The notes: generated by a model not told the origin, from the sequence alone. Shown: positions 9,736-20,774, numbered from the stretch's first letter. The stretch: DNA of 64,000 bases from Symbiodinium natans (GCA_905221605.1 CAJNDS010000224.1:1341085-1405084), one strand, 5' to 3'. A program made the numbers and translations.

Positions 9736-10251
9736 TCATCCCCAAGCCTTAAGCCTTAGCTAAGACCCTCAACCTCAACAAAATGAGCACCTCCTTCCAC
9801 ATACCCAGAATCCTACAAGCCCTAAACCCCAAACCCTGAACGCCCCAAACCCCAAACCCCCAAACTCCCAAACCCCCCAACCCCCAAACCCCCCAACCCC
9901 GAAACCCCCAACCCCCCAAATCCCCAAACCCCCAAGCCCTAACGAAGTTCCGGAAAAGACCATCCTTGGCCTGACACCCCGAATCCTCTGACAACATCCT
10001 GGGGCCGAAGGCTGAAAGGATCATGTATGGTTCAGGGCTTAGGGCTTGGGGCTTGGGGCTTGGGGCTTGGGGTTTAGGGTTTAGGGTTTAGGATAGGAGG
10101 GTTTGGGGTCTTTGTTCGTGTCTCCGTACCGAGAACACGTGCCGCGCATGCCCAGAAACTCCAATCACCCCGTAACCAGGGAAGATTCCTGTTCTTTCTT
10201 TCAGGATAACCCAAACCCTAGCCTAATTAAACCCTAAACCCTGGAATTCAG

Positions 10252-10402
10252 TGTATTTTCTGGAATATTCCTTCATGAAGAGATCTTGGAGCCTCTGGGG
10301 GCTATGGCGTTCATTAGTGTGGCTCGGGGCAGAACCTGCTCTGTCCGTACGGCGAATTTCTCACACCTCACTACAGACACACACTCGCGCTTACTGCTCT
10401 AA
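10252..10402 (+). CDS. Candidate terminal exon of gene B
   Basis: After acceptor ATTCAG the frame reads VFSGIFLHEEILEPLGAMAF, then ISVARGRTCSVRTANFSHLT and nine more residues to TAA at 10400-10402. It is free of telomere-type units over 150 bp, and AT-rich spacer DNA starts just after the stop. Not recognised. Confidence 0.45.
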
Positions 10403-10451
10403 CAGTTCATGAATATTCTTATGACCCCGGATTCAGCCACAGAGAGCACGT

Positions 10452-10865
10452 TGCCAAATAATTATTTTTATGAATATTTTATGATTTGAGATATTTTTTG
10501 AAGTTTTTGGATTTATGATATTTTTCGATTTGGTTTATGATTCTCTTCGAGTGTATGAAAAACTTATGTTTTTGTTATGAATTTTTTTGTTTTTCGTCGA
10601 TTTTATGAATTTTTCATTCTTAATGAAAATTTTAATGTTTTCATCAATTTCGCATCATTTTCAATGCAGAAACACAAAAAAAAACAAAGCCATAAAATTT
10701 TCATAGAAAATCATAAAATTTTCATAAAATCGACGAAACACATATTTTTTTCATAAAAAACCCATAATTTTATCATAAAATCGAAGAGAATCATAAACCA
10801 AATCGTAAAAATGTCATAAACCAAGAATTCCCAAAAGCATATTTAAAAAAAACAAATTTTCCATA
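10452..10865. repeat. AT-rich imperfect long palindrome
   Basis: The left half carries GATTTGGTTTATGATTCTCT, TCGTCGATTTTATGAA and AATGAAAATTTTAATG. The right half carries ATTTTCATAAAATCGACGAA and AAAATCGAAGAGAATCATAAACCAAATCG, the reverse complements in mirrored order. Arms are about 180 bp. There are no ORFs or telomere-type units, so this block differs from everything around it. Confidence 0.8.
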
Positions 10866-11169
10866 TAATTTGTTTTCCTTGAATCGTGGCTCTGGCTACA
10901 CATCCAGTGTCATAAGAATATTCCCTTTTGTCAACTGTGTGTTCATGGTGTTTTTGTGTACAGCTAAAACCCTAGACCCGAAGCCAAAATGTATACATAT
11001 ATATATATGTATACATATACAGATGATATGTATGTAAATACTAGCAACCTCCACATACATTTCAAAAATAAAAAACAACTCTCGAGGTTTCATTAACAAC
11101 AAGAAGAAGAAAGCTTAGAGCCATACCCAAAACCTTAAACCCTAAACCCTAAACCGTAAACCCGAAAAG
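10866..11169. other. No supported gene; spacer with a TA-rich microsatellite
   Basis: Contains an ATATATGTATACATATAC tract near 11000 and short CCCTAAA runs near 11130. The reverse-strand ORF here translates the microsatellite. Confidence 0.55.
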
Positions 11170-11225
11170 GCGGAGCCTTCTTCCTGTCCGATTTGGCTTT
11201 CCATTGGGATTGGGATCGCCAGAAG
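11170..11225 (+). CDS. Candidate exon, unrecognised gene C
   Basis: After acceptor CGAAAAG (two bases finish a codon) the frame reads GAFFLSDLAFHWDWDRQK and ends at a GC donor AAG|GCGCTC. Aromatic-rich, protein-like island in repeat DNA. Another open frame exists, so the frame is inferred from composition. Confidence 0.45.
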
Positions 11226-11484
11226 GCGCTCCCGGCTCAGGGCTTGTGAGGGGCTTTGAGGGGTCTAGGGTTCTGGGGTTTAGGGTTTAGGGTTTAAGAG
11301 TTGAGGGTTTAGGGGTTTGGGGGTTCAGGGGTTTGGGGTCTTAGGGGTTTAGTGTTTTAGGGGTTTAGGGCTTCGGGTTTGGGGCATTTCGGGGCTTACG
11401 GTTTACTAGGCCATTGAGATGTATTTGACAACTTTGTTTGGGCTCAAGAGGAAGTTCCGGACCCAACTTCGGGCTTGAATTGTT

Positions 11485-11594
11485 CTACTACTATTTGCTT
11501 TAGAACCCCAAAAGAAACAAAACAATACTCCTATATTAACCTTAATAAGGAAGAATATGTTTTGATTTTTTCGGGGTTCTGAAGCAACTAGTAG
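11485..11594. repeat. Palindromic MITE-like element, family P5 (copy 2)
   Basis: Left arm CTACTACTATTTGCTTTAGA with AACCCC pairs with GGGGTTCTGAAGCAACTAGTAG; the loop is AT-rich. Confidence 0.75.
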
Positions 11595-12319
11595 TCTTGG
11601 GGTTGAGATAGGCTGGATGTAGCCAGCCTTTCTAAGTTCAAGGGCCTGCGTTTGCTCAGCAGGAGGTCATGGAACTGAAGCCTAACACCTAAAGCCCTTT
11701 GCTGCGGACGCCACACCTGCGGGCAGCGTTCTGTTGGGGTTTAGGGTTTAGGGTTCAGGGTTTGGGGTTTAGGGTTTAGGGTGTAGGTTTTAGGGTTTAG
11801 GGTTTAGGGTTTCGGTTTTAGGCGTGTGTCGGTTGACGGCGGACTCTGCACCTGTGAGCGGCACACCATAGTCAGGGAACTTCAGGGGAACGGAAAAGAC
11901 CAAAACGCTGGACGGCTTGACCCAAATACCTGTAGGAACACAACCCTAAACCCGAAACCCTCAACCCTCAACCCTAAACCCTAATCGTGCGGCTACCCAC
12001 GAACCTCCCTGATGGCCAGACTCAGAAACCATGACCCACGGATACCCAGTGCTTTTTTGTTTAGGCTATTAGGGTTTGGAGGATTTAGGGTTTGGAGGTT
12101 TGGAGGTTTGGAGGTTTGGAGGTTTGGAGGTTTGGAGGTTTGGAGGATTTAGGGTTTAGGAATTAGGGTTTCGAGTTTGGGGGTTTGTAGGGGTTTTATG
12201 GTGTATATGGTCGAGGGGCTTAGGGGTTTTAGGATTCGGGAGTACCCTGTTGCCCATACAAGCCCAAGCCCTAACCCTAAACGCCAAACTCAAACCTAAA
12301 TCCCTTTGGTCCATTGAAG
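11595..12319. other. No firm gene; telomere-like tracts and an 8-bp TTTGGAGG array
   Basis: TTTAGGG runs at 11735-11820, and TTTGGAGG repeated about nine times at 12075-12150. Small repeat-free islands at 11640-11700 and 11830-11935 are open but lack convincing splice pairs. Confidence 0.5.
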
Positions 12320-12349
12320 GTGATGACACTCCTGAATGGTGGCAGCAGG
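12320..12349 (+). CDS. Possible micro-exon, unrecognised gene C
   Basis: After acceptor TTGAAG, two bases then DDTPEWWQQ, with a GC donor (G|GCGCCC). Very short, so weakly supported. Confidence 0.25.
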
Positions 12350-13806
12350 GCGCCCGGCTCCTCCTAAACCCGAAACCCCAAACCCTAAAAACTTCAAGGA
12401 GAGGTGGGGGCTTAGGGTGATTTCAGGGGTTTCGGGTTTGCGCGTTTCAGGTGATTTTGGCAGATTTTTGGGGCTTTAAAGGGCTTAGGGCGGGTTTGCG
12501 GTTTAGGGTGTAGGGTTTCGTTGTTGAGAGGGCTTCGAGCCTTCTGGAAGCTTCTTCCTGGGTAGGTTAGGCTTCGGGCGAAATCCACAGCCCAGCATCC
12601 AATACGTATAGGGTCCTCAAAAAGGGGGCTTCAAGGGGCGTGTGTAACCCAAGGTTCCCTAATACTCCGCCACTACCTCCCAAAGGCTTTCTATTGAACT
12701 CTAAGCTTCCCTACAGTTCCCTGAGTGACTACCCTTGTGAACCCCCCCCGCCCCTGCCCACTTAAGGACCCTACTAAATGAACAGGAGTTGTTCCTAAAC
12801 TAGCCCCGAGAATGACCAAACGTCCTTTGAAGGGGTGGACGGAGTCCCAAAAACGGAGAGGGGAAGGGAACAGGCCTTGGGGTCATGTTTGGGGAGAGGT
12901 CTCTAGGACCCAGCGTGGGCCCTTATTTCTTTGTATAGGGTCAAGGTTCCCTATTCAGGACCATGTCTATTCCTCGGTTACTCTTGGGTCCAGAAGACCT
13001 TGTCGGGTCGTGCCGAGAGTTGACAAAGCACTCCCTTGGCAGGACTCCAAATCCAGAAGGCTAGAAGTAGAGATTGGCAGGTCGTCTTGCAACCTCCCTT
13101 CAGAACCCCAAACGTACTTTTTTATAGGTTTCCTAAGAATGCTATAGCGGGCTCTACAGAAATAACCTACAACGACGCAGGGTTTGGGGTTCTTAAGGTA
13201 AGCCCTAAGGCTTAAACCCACGGCCCCAAACTTCACCTGATCTCTGAAAGCCTCTAGCCCCCAAAAGGCACCAAAGCCATCTTGAATTCCCGATTGTGCC
13301 ACTTGCGAAAGCAAGTATCAACCCTCAAGCCCTAAGCCTAACCCTCCGAAGCGTGGGTTTCCGAAATTCGGGGGCTACCTTATTGGGGTCCTTACTACTA
13401 GGCTCTTAGGGGATCCTACCTTTGTGGGTTCATACTCTCGGGGTTCCTTGTTTTCGTAAACCCCCCCCCCCCCCCCCCAAAAAAAAGGGCGCGCGCCCGA
13501 GGTCAGCAGCAAAACGCTGCGCCACGCAAGAAGGTCGAGGATCCCATCATTCCCTGAGCGAGCTCTCTTGCTCTCAAAGTTATGCAGCGATTATGTAGCG
13601 ATTATAGGGCACCTGGGACCCCTAAACCCTAAACCCTTAACCCTGAACCCTATAACTATACCCTAGACCCTGAACCCCAAGCCCTAAACCGAACTCTAAA
13701 CCCTGAATCTCTCCAAGGATCATGTACGGCTTAGGCGTTAGCTTGGAGTGCACCTGCTATGTTTGTGTTAGGGTTTGGGGTTCGGGTTGAGGTTTCGGGG
13801 TTTTAG
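12350..13806. other. No firm gene; P8/P9-type dispersed elements
   Basis: Holds a fragment resembling family P9 near 12900-13000, the P8 copy at 13348-13460, a poly-C run near 13459 and short CCCTAAA stretches. The overlapping ORFs at 12812-13314 lie on dispersed elements on both strands. Confidence 0.45.
13348..13460 (+). repeat. Dispersed element family P8 (copy 2)
   Basis: GGGTTTCCGAAATTCGGGGG, CTACCTTATTGGGGTCC, GGATCCTAC and the terminal CGTAAACCCC match the copy at 4904 in order. Confidence 0.65.
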
Positions 13807-13902
13807 GGCGTGGCGTTGAAGTTTGTCTTCCATGAGATTGGACGTAAGACTTCCGAGAAGCATACCGAGGAGGAGTCATGCATTCATCATGCATTCCCGA
13901 CC
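13807..13902 (+). CDS. Candidate exon, unrecognised gene C
   Basis: After acceptor TTTTAG the frame reads GVALKFVFHEIGRKTSEKHT and stays open to a telomere-unit donor G|GTTTAG. An internal GTAAGA at 13844 is an alternative, earlier donor. Lys/Glu-rich, not recognised. Confidence 0.4.
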
Positions 13903-14750
13903 GGTTTAGGGTTTAGGTTTTGTGGTTTAGGGTTTTTAGGGTTTGGGGTTTAGGGTTTAGGGTTTGGGGTTTAGAGTCTAGGTCTCCACTCATGCTTCCC
14001 TCCATGTGCGGGTTTTGGAGCTCAGTGCCAAGATCTACCCTACACCCTCAACCCGAAACCCCACAATGGTAAAGTTTCAAATGCTTTAGGGACAGGATTT
14101 CTCATAACCCTGGGATGCACGGTAGTTTCCTTCTTCCTGTTTTGTCAAGCTGAGATCCCTTTGTGCAGCTGTCTTTAAACCAAACTGGCACCTTTTGTTG
14201 TTCTTAGGTTGCTGGGCAACCTACAGCCTTCATCCCCACGGGCCTTTAAAGTCTATAAACCCGGTTTAGGGTTTGGGGTTTAGGGTTTTAGGGTTTAGGG
14301 TTTAGGGTTTAATTAGGGTTTAGGGTTTAGGGTTTAGGGTTTAGGTTGAAGCCCCAACACCCTTTGGATCAGATTGTTTGAGGCTTCGCCATCTTGAACT
14401 GACGAGACAGGGTTGAGGGCCCTTGTTAGGAAGAATGGTTCACGGTCCAGATCATTTTTTTTGCTGAATTGGCTCAGAGGAGGTGGATCCATTCACAGAA
14501 TTGCACTGCACTTACCTCGCCGTTGCGTTTCCGAATTATTCTCTGAAGCTGGGGTAGCTTCAACTCAAGCGGACAGAACCCAACTGTCTAGCTGCTGCGC
14601 GCTGTGAGGAAGCTACAGAAGTTTATTCAAACTTTTCTGTCTCCTGAGTAGTAGAGTAGGTAATTAACCTTTAACCTTTTTGGGGTTGTATATTCCCTTT
14701 ACATCCCCAAAGGTTAACCGTCAGTTCCCCAAGGACACTGGACCACTCAG

Positions 14751-14831
14751 TCTCATGCCACTGGTGCACTGCAGCTGACAGAATTCACATGCATTCTGCT
14801 CAAGCAAAAATTGACAGCGGGGGCATGGCAA
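14751..14831 (+). CDS. Candidate exon, unrecognised gene C/D
   Basis: Twenty-seven codons in phase 0 between acceptor CCACTCAG and GC donor CAA|GCCCCC. Reads SHATGALQLTEFTCILLKQK then LTAGAWQ. Reverse-strand ORFs over this region depend on a downstream poly-C tract and are less convincing. Confidence 0.45.
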
Positions 14832-15300
14832 GCCCCCCCCGGTCCCCCCCCCCCCCCCTCCCCCCTCAGCGTGCCTAGCCCCGCAGCTTTGTTTGCAGAT
14901 TTCCCGTCTTCGCGCGCAAGGGGCATGTCCCATGACATGAAACCCTAAACCCTGAACCCTAAACCCTAAACCCTAAACCCTCTAGGTTGGATACTGATAC
15001 TGAACCACAAGGGGCAGCTTGAGAACTTCCCGGTTTTGGAGGTTCAACTGAGTACCTAGATGCGAGGCTGTAGCATAGTGGTGGTAAATCCAGCAATGAG
15101 AACAGTCGCGATCGAAATTCCACCACACGGGCATGCTACATGTAGGCTGATATGCTTGTTTTGCATGGCTGCTGAAAGGCCAAGCTGTATGTCAGGGGTA
15201 GGGCTGGCCTGGGGTGTACAGGTGGAATGCACCCTAAACCCTAAACCCTAAACCCTAAACCCTAAACTTCCTAAACCCTAAATCCTAAACCCTCTTTCAG

Positions 15301-15375
15301 AGGGGGGGCTTGCATGCCTCTCATGCCAAGTACAGAGCCTTGGCGCGCTGGTTCCTGCGGTTTCGGGATCATGAG
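15301..15375 (+). CDS. Candidate exon, unrecognised gene D
   Basis: Twenty-five codons in phase 0 between acceptor CCTCTTTCAG and donor GAG|GTTGTG. Reads RGGLHASHAKYRALARWFLR then FRDHE. The basic and aromatic helix suggests a structured domain. The frame stays open past the donor to 15438. Confidence 0.5.
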
Positions 15376-15609
15376 GTTGTGGGGTGCGGTGTTCAGGGAC
15401 TACCTAGAGTCGAACGCTCTAACCGCAAAGGATAAGCACCAACAGCTAAGGTGTACATTCCCTTTTGCAAAGGCACAAGGGGATTCTCTACATTTTGGAC
15501 CCTTTCTTTTGGGGGAGGGGAACCCGTTTTCACGGTACAATTCGTAAAGGGTCCGCCGAAAGGGACCAGTTTAGAGGACTTGCCATATGGGTCAGTCTAT
15601 TCTAATGCC

Positions 15610-15646
15610 TCTCTCTCCCCCCCCTCTCTCTCTCTCTCTCTCTGTT

Positions 15647-15680
<34 letters not shown>

Positions 15681-15692
15681 TCTCTCTCGAGG
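15610..15692 (+). repeat. CT microsatellite
   Basis: (CT)n with TCTGT interruptions; the Ser/Leu ORF here is an artefact. A CCCTAAA array (15699-15778) follows directly. Confidence 0.9.
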
Positions 15693-15895
15693 GGCCACCC
15701 TAAACCCTAAACCCTAAACCCTAAACCCTAAACCCTAAACCCTAAACCCTAAACCCTAAACCCTAAACCCTAAACCCCGGACCCTGAACGAGAAACCCTA
15801 GACTTAGACTTCGAGAGCTCTTTCAGGGTTTAGGGTTCCGGCCTGCCAGACTCGGTCTCCCGGGCTTATCAGGTTGCTGTTCCTTTAGTGAGTTA

Positions 15896-16015
15896 AGGTC
15901 TAGGGTTTAGGGTTTAGGGTTTAGGGTTTAGAGTTTAGGGTTTAGGGTTTAGGGGTTAGGGGTTAGGGGTTAGGGTTGAGGGTTTAGGGTTTAGGGTTTC
16001 GGGTTTAGGGGGGTT
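15896..16015 (+). repeat. Interstitial telomere-type array (TTTAGGG)n with variants
   Basis: About 15 units including TTAGGGG variants. Confidence 0.9.
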
Positions 16016-16494
16016 GTAGGCCATTTTTCGGAAACCTGCAAGGCCCGGCCCAGTTCTCAGGTCTTGTCCATAGCCCTACCCTCAAATTCTTCGTTTCTTG
16101 CAGTAGGGTTTAGGGCTTTGGGCCTCTTTGAATCCCATGGCCTTAGTCCTTGCTACATAGACTGGTTTCGGATTTAAGGCTTTGGGCTTAGGGTTTAGGG
16201 TATAGGGTGAGTCTTCAGCCACTGGAATGCTCCTTTTGTCGTAGTGTTCGGGAACCTTTTGTGGCCGTCCAGAAGAAGGCGATCTGAATTAGCGGACTAT
16301 GCGGGAAGAGGTGCCCAAAGCAGAGCAAGACCAGCCCTGGAACCTAAACCCTAAACCCTCAAGCCCCCTGTAACTAGAAATTATTATGAAAAATCCAAAA
16401 AACGAAGCTCCTCGAAACTTTCCCCGGACCTGAACCCTTAATAATTTCAATAAACCCTAAACCCTAAACCCTAAACCTCGGCCCTCTTCCTCAG

Positions 16495-16574
16495 AAGTTG
16501 GATGCGGGAGAGGGGGGCGCCGCACAGAGCCCACACGTGGCGCTGGCGGAAGATGAGGGCCTCTCGGATCGCAG
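16495..16574 (+). CDS. Candidate exon, unrecognised gene D
   Basis: After acceptor CTTCCTCAG the frame reads KLDAGEGGAAQSPHVALAED then EGLSDR, ending at CGCAG|GTGCC in phase 2. The reverse strand is also open, but splice signals on both sides favour +. Acidic, probably a linker. Confidence 0.5.
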
Positions 16575-16972
16575 GTGCCTCTCAGGGCCCAGAAGGCTAC
16601 AGGGTTTAAAGGGTTTAGGGTTTAGGGTTTAGGGTTTAGGGACCCTAAGGTTTTGGTTTTAGGGCTTTTGGGGGATTATCCGGGGGATTAGGGTTTTAGG
16701 GGGGTCAGGTTTTAGGGTTTTTTGGGGGGGTTTTAGGGTGTAGGATTAAAGGACCCTGAACCACCCTGAACCTTAACATCTACTACATATCTTATGCCCC
16801 CGTAGGTTTGTGGTTCAGGGTTTAGAGCAACCTAAATTCCTCTTAAACAAGTCCCCCAGTTATTGTACGGGGGCGGGGTCAGGGTTTAGTTCCGTAAGCC
16901 TCGACAGTTTTAGGGGAGGTGATTCGCTTACGGGCTTACAAGGGTGCAGCTTGGCGGCTTAGCGTTTTCGGG

Positions 16973-17043
16973 TTTAGGGTTTAGGGTTTAGGGTTTAGGG
17001 TTTAGGGTTTAGGGTTTAGGGTTTAGGGTTTAGGGTTTAGGGT
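16973..17043 (+). repeat. Interstitial telomere-type array (TTTAGGG)n, about 10 units
   Basis: Near-perfect array. Confidence 0.95.
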
Positions 17044-17256
17044 TGTGGTTTCGGTGTTTTGGGACAAATTCCCAGAGTAGCCCGTGCCGTACATCCTTTA
17101 GAAGGTAATTAGGCGTACTGTGATTCCCAACTGCACAGATTGTTGGGTTTCGGTGACCCGCGGCCGGACGAACCGAGAAAGACTGACTCGACCGAATATG
17201 CCTCTTTGGATATACGTCATATTTCCCTCTTTCAGGGTAGGGTTTAAGGGTTATAG

Positions 17257-17368
17257 GGCTAATGAATCACTACTTTTTCATGGATTGACAGTGCGACAGG
17301 CTCTCTTTCAGAGACTGGAATCGCTCCCCACCTCCGTACCTTCGGTTCCAATTTTGCGGCCATCCTAG
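17257..17368 (+). CDS. Possible exon, unrecognised gene D
   Basis: After TATAG the frame reads ANESLLFHGLTVRQALFQRL and stays open to the TAG at 17366, which is itself the acceptor of the next island. A second acceptor CTCTCTTTCAG at 17311 may be the true start. Boundaries uncertain. Confidence 0.3.
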
Positions 17369-17447
17369 TTGGGTCTGTCTCAAATCGCGGCATCCTTCCT
17401 TGAACCAGCCAGTCTGTTAGAACATGCAAATGCTGGCCATGTGCAAG
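17369..17447 (+). CDS. Candidate exon, unrecognised gene D
   Basis: Twenty-six codons from acceptor CATCCTAG: LGLSQIAASFLEPASLLEHA then NAGHVQ, ending at a GA donor (CAAG|GAACCC) next to CCCTAAA units. Helical pattern, not recognised. Confidence 0.5.
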
Positions 17448-17637
17448 GAACCCTAAACCCTACACCCAAAACCCTAAACTGAGACGCCGCCTGAGACACC
17501 CAGATCGTCCATAGTTCCGGGAGCGACAAGCGATGCAGGGGGGTTAGACGCCGCCTGCCCGGGCCATTCAGAGCAGCTACGCTTCAAGGGGTTTGGGGTT
17601 TAGGGTCTGGGATTGAGGGTATTTAAGTGTGTAGGTT

Positions 17638-17745
17638 GGGCTGTTCCCCCTTATACTAGCAGTCCTGAACAGGGATTATAGTACCCCCTCCCCCCCCCCA
17701 TTATCATCCTTCTTAAGGACTGCTAGTATAAGGGGGAACATCCCA
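17638..17745. repeat. Palindromic MITE-like element, family P1 (copy 2)
   Basis: Arms TGTTCCCCCTTATACTAGCA and TGCTAGTATAAGGGGGAACA pair perfectly over 20 bp; the loop includes a poly-C run. Best preserved copy of the family. Confidence 0.9.
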
Positions 17746-17787
17746 ACGTGTAGGGTTAGAGGGCCTCGGGATTAAGATCTGAGGTTT

Positions 17788-17880
17788 AGGGAGGGTTTAG
17801 GGTTTAGGGTTTAGGGTTTAGGGTTTAGGGTTTAGGGTTTAGGGTTTAGGGTTTAGGGTTTAGGGTTTAGGGTTTAGGGG
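17788..17880 (+). repeat. Interstitial telomere-type array (TTTAGGG)n, about 13 units
   Basis: Perfect array just outside the P3 element that begins at 17887. Confidence 0.95.
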
Positions 17881-17886
17881 AGGGTT

Positions 17887-18005
17887 TACTTTGGAAGCTC
17901 TTTTGGCCTAGTAAGTCGATGTAGCATCCCTTGAAACCCTACCATTAGAGTCCCCGTAACCCACCTTAAGAACCTTACTTACTAAGTCAAAAGAGCTTCC
18001 AAGTA
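17887..18005. repeat. Palindromic element, family P3 (copy without array)
   Basis: Arms TTGGAAGCTCTTTTGGCCTA and ACTAAGTCAAAAGAGCTTCCAA. Interior matches the element at 6335 (GTAACCCACCTTA in inverse) but has no telomere-type array: the probable ancestral form. Confidence 0.8.
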
Positions 18006-18057
18006 GCCCTACACCCTAAACCCTAAACTCTAAACCTTAATTTCGGACATGCCCATA

Positions 18058-18275
18058 TGTGTATATATATATATATTTATTTATTTATTTATTTTATGTA
18101 TTTATTCATTTATATTGATATTTATATTTATATTCATATTGATATTTGTATTCATATTCATATGTTTATTTGTCTTTACATTTATATTTATATGTATATT
18201 TTTTATATGTATACATATACATATACACTTACACATACGCATACACATACATACATGCGAACCCCCCCCCCCCCC
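18058..18275 (+). repeat. TTTATAT / CATACACA microsatellites and poly-C
   Basis: Imperfect TTTATATTTATAT tract grading into CATACA repeats and then a C run. The Tyr/Ile/Phe-rich ORFs are artefacts. Confidence 0.9.
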
Positions 18276-18583
18276 CAGTGGGAACCGCGGTAGCTTAGTT
18301 GCTGTTCCCTGTACTCTTTCGGGCCCTTCTCGGTGTTCAAGAACCCTGCGCGCGGACGATGCGCGGCCAGATGAGAAGTGGCGACGAAACTGCAGTCGCT
18401 GCGTGCCAATGGAGGAAAACGGTCAGAGTTTTGTTCTTCGAAGTGTTGTGGATAAACCCTATGCCTATAAACCCTATAAACCCTATGAACCCTATAAACC
18501 CTATAAACCCTATGAACCCTATAAACCCGATAAGACCCTATGAACCCTAGACACCTTATCCACCTGAGCCCTTGCCCCCAAAG

Positions 18584-18643
18584 ATCCAGCGCGGGCCTTG
18601 GGCTTCAGGCCCTGTGAAAGTCCTGACATTCCGTGCCCCTCAG
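18584..18643 (+). CDS. Candidate exon, unrecognised gene D
   Basis: Twenty codons after acceptor CCCCCAAAG: IQRGPWASGPVKVLTFRAPQ, followed directly by TAG. The TAG is either a stop or falls in an intron. High-GC codons, repeat-free. Confidence 0.4.
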
Positions 18644-18834
18644 TAGGGTTCCCCCTTGGGGTTTAGGATTCAGGGTCGCTAGACATGCGCATGAATCCTT
18701 AGAGTTAGATCCAACCCGCCCCCCCCCCCTCCGCCCCCCAAACCCCAAACCCCCCAAACCCCAAAAACCCCCAAAACCCCAAAAAACCCAAAAACCTCAA
18801 CCCCAAACCCAAAACCCCAAACCCCAAACCCCAA

Positions 18835-18908
18835 ACCCTAAACCCTAAACCCTAAACCCTAAACCCTAAACCCTAAACCCTAAACCCTAAACCCTAAACC
18901 CTAAACCC
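18835..18908 (-). repeat. Interstitial telomere-type array (CCCTAAA)n
   Basis: Follows a CCCCAAA-type tract at 18738-18835; the unit change from CCCCAAA to CCCTAAA is sharp. Confidence 0.9.
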
Positions 18909-19357
18909 ATACCCTAAACCGCAAGTGCTGCAAGGGAGAGAGGAAGAGTGGTCGAGAAGAGAGGCCTGCGGGGCTGGCGGCGATTTTTTCCTTTCCCAAA
19001 CCCACCCCTAGTCCCCTAGTCAAGAACCCAAAATCCCTAAATCCCTCACCCCTGAACCCTAAACCCTGAAGCCCGCACCCTGAGCCCTAGCACTAAATCC
19101 CTAAACCCTACCCAGGGCCTTCGGTTTGAGGACTGGGGTTGGATAAGTGTAGTTATCAGCCACTTGTGAGCCCTGCAGGTACCCTCATGGGGCTATTATT
19201 GGGTTATCAGCACAGTTGCCCTAAACCCTAAACCCCAAACCCTAAACCCTACACCCTAAAGCTTACAGAGGACCATAGTTTTCGGAATGTGTTTCAGAGG
19301 GTTTTAGGGGCCATCCCTCGTTTACAGCTGGGCTTGTAAGTACCATGACACTTGAAG

Positions 19358-19408
19358 TGCGCGGCTCTTGTCCTCATGGCCCATCCCCTCAATGGGCCCT
19401 TAGAACAA
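19358..19408 (+). CDS. Possible exon, unrecognised gene D
   Basis: After acceptor ACTTGAAG the frame reads CAALVLMAHPLNGPLEQ. A different ORF overlaps, and the donor is unclear. Confidence 0.3.
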
Positions 19409-19497
19409 CCCCCTCTGTGTTGTGGGGGGAGTTTAGAGTTTGGGGTTTAGGGCTGCTCTTCAATCGGACCTGCCATAGCCAGGGCAGCGGCTCGCAC

Positions 19498-19532
19498 GAC
19501 GGGCGGTGCGAGGGGAAGAGGCGCTGAATTAC
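19498..19532 (+). CDS. Possible micro-exon, unrecognised gene D
   Basis: After acceptor CAGGGCAG the frame reads RLARRAVRGEEALNY, then runs into a TTTAGGG array (19535-19610). Confidence 0.35.
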
Positions 19533-19909
19533 ATTAGGGTTTAGGGTTTAGGGTTTAGGGTTTAGGGTTTAGGGCTTAGGGTTTAGGGTTTAGGGTTTAG
19601 GGTTTAGGGTCTCTCGTGGCTCTTCCCACTTACCTACCAGCATCTTAGTCTTGGGGGCCCTGGGCGGTTGCAGATTGGTGAAGTTGTGTTGGTTTTAGGT
19701 ACAAGGCTTGGGGCTTCGGATTTGTTGATGTGATTTCTGGGAAGGTGCTGGGTTTCGGGTTTTGGGTGCAAGTTCGTTGCCTGTGGGGTTGCCATCGAAC
19801 CCTCCAAGCCTCTCAATGCCCAAACCGTGTCCTCAACCCGTGCAGTTTAGGGTTTAGGGTTTAGGGTTTAGGGTTGAGGGTGAGGCCCTAAACTCCCCCA
19901 ACGCGCAAG

Positions 19910-19990
19910 GTGCTAACCATTGTGAACGGAGAGATCATGGCCCGATCTCGCGCCTGGCACCCCAAGAAGATCAAGTCTGGAAGCATGGAG
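19910..19990 (+). CDS. Candidate exon, unrecognised gene D
   Basis: Twenty-seven codons after acceptor GCGCAAG: VLTIVNGEIMARSRAWHPKK then IKSGSME, with a likely GC donor at GAGG|GCGCG. Basic, repeat-free; not recognised. Confidence 0.5.
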
Positions 19991-20335
19991 GGCGCGTGGA
20001 GGAGGAGTAAGAGGTTTAGGGATTAGGGGTCTCTAAGATTGGCCTGGGTGAGGTTTAGGGTGTAATCAGGATTTGTAATTAGGGTCTCTAAACCCTAAGC
20101 CCCAAAGCCGCCATAGGGTAAACCGGGCCGGGGTTTGGGGACATTTTGGGTTGGAGTGTTTGATTCAGGGCTTTGGGTCCAGACGGCTTGGTGTCCCGTG
20201 CTTTGAACTTGGGGTAAGATGACCTGGCTCCTGGGTGTCCGCACGCCCCAAAAAACCCTAAACCCTAAACCCTAAACCCTAAACCCTAAACCCAAAACCC
20301 AAAAAACCCTATACCAATTCGACCCAAAGGCTCTT

Positions 20336-20480
20336 GCAGAGAATCGGGTCTCGTCTCTTCGGATATGTGGGTTCTTTACCAGGAGTGCCAGGAGTGGCAA
20401 AAGGCCTGGTGGCCCCAAGCCCGTCACTTCTGTACCACACACCAGAGGCGCATCAGCCCCTGTACCAAAAGTATCCACTA
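20336..20480 (+). CDS. Possible exon, frame unresolved
   Basis: A 145-bp repeat-free island after acceptor TTGCAG in which all three + frames are open. Best candidates read SDMWVLYQECQEWQKAWWPQ or IGSRLFGYVGSLPGVPGVAK. Coding is likely from composition, but the frame cannot be chosen by eye. Confidence 0.35.
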
Positions 20481-20774
20481 CGGAACCATCAACCCCAAAC
20501 CCTGAACCCCTAAGCCCTAAACCCTCAATCCTGAACCCTAAACCCTCAACCCCAAACCCTGAACCCTCAACCCCCAAACCCTGAACCCCTAAGCCCTAAA
20601 CCCTCAACCCTAAACCCTGAACCCTAAACCCTCAACCCCAAACCCTGAACCCCTAAGCCCTGAACCCCTCAACCCTAAACCCTGAACCCTAAACCCTAAC
20701 CCTAAACCCTAAACCCTCAACCCCAAACCCTGAACCCCCCTAAGCCCTGAACCCCTCAACGCCTTTGTTGCGAG

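Noticed and set aside
16493-16575. Minus-strand exon reading IREALIFRQRHVWALCG
   Set aside because: Protein-like, but the + strand has a pyrimidine-rich acceptor and a GT donor at both edges.
18049-18543. 164-aa Ile/Phe-rich then KPYKPY ORF, the longest in the window
   Set aside because: Made of a TTTATAT microsatellite, poly-C and a CCCTATAAA array; only the short middle part could be coding.
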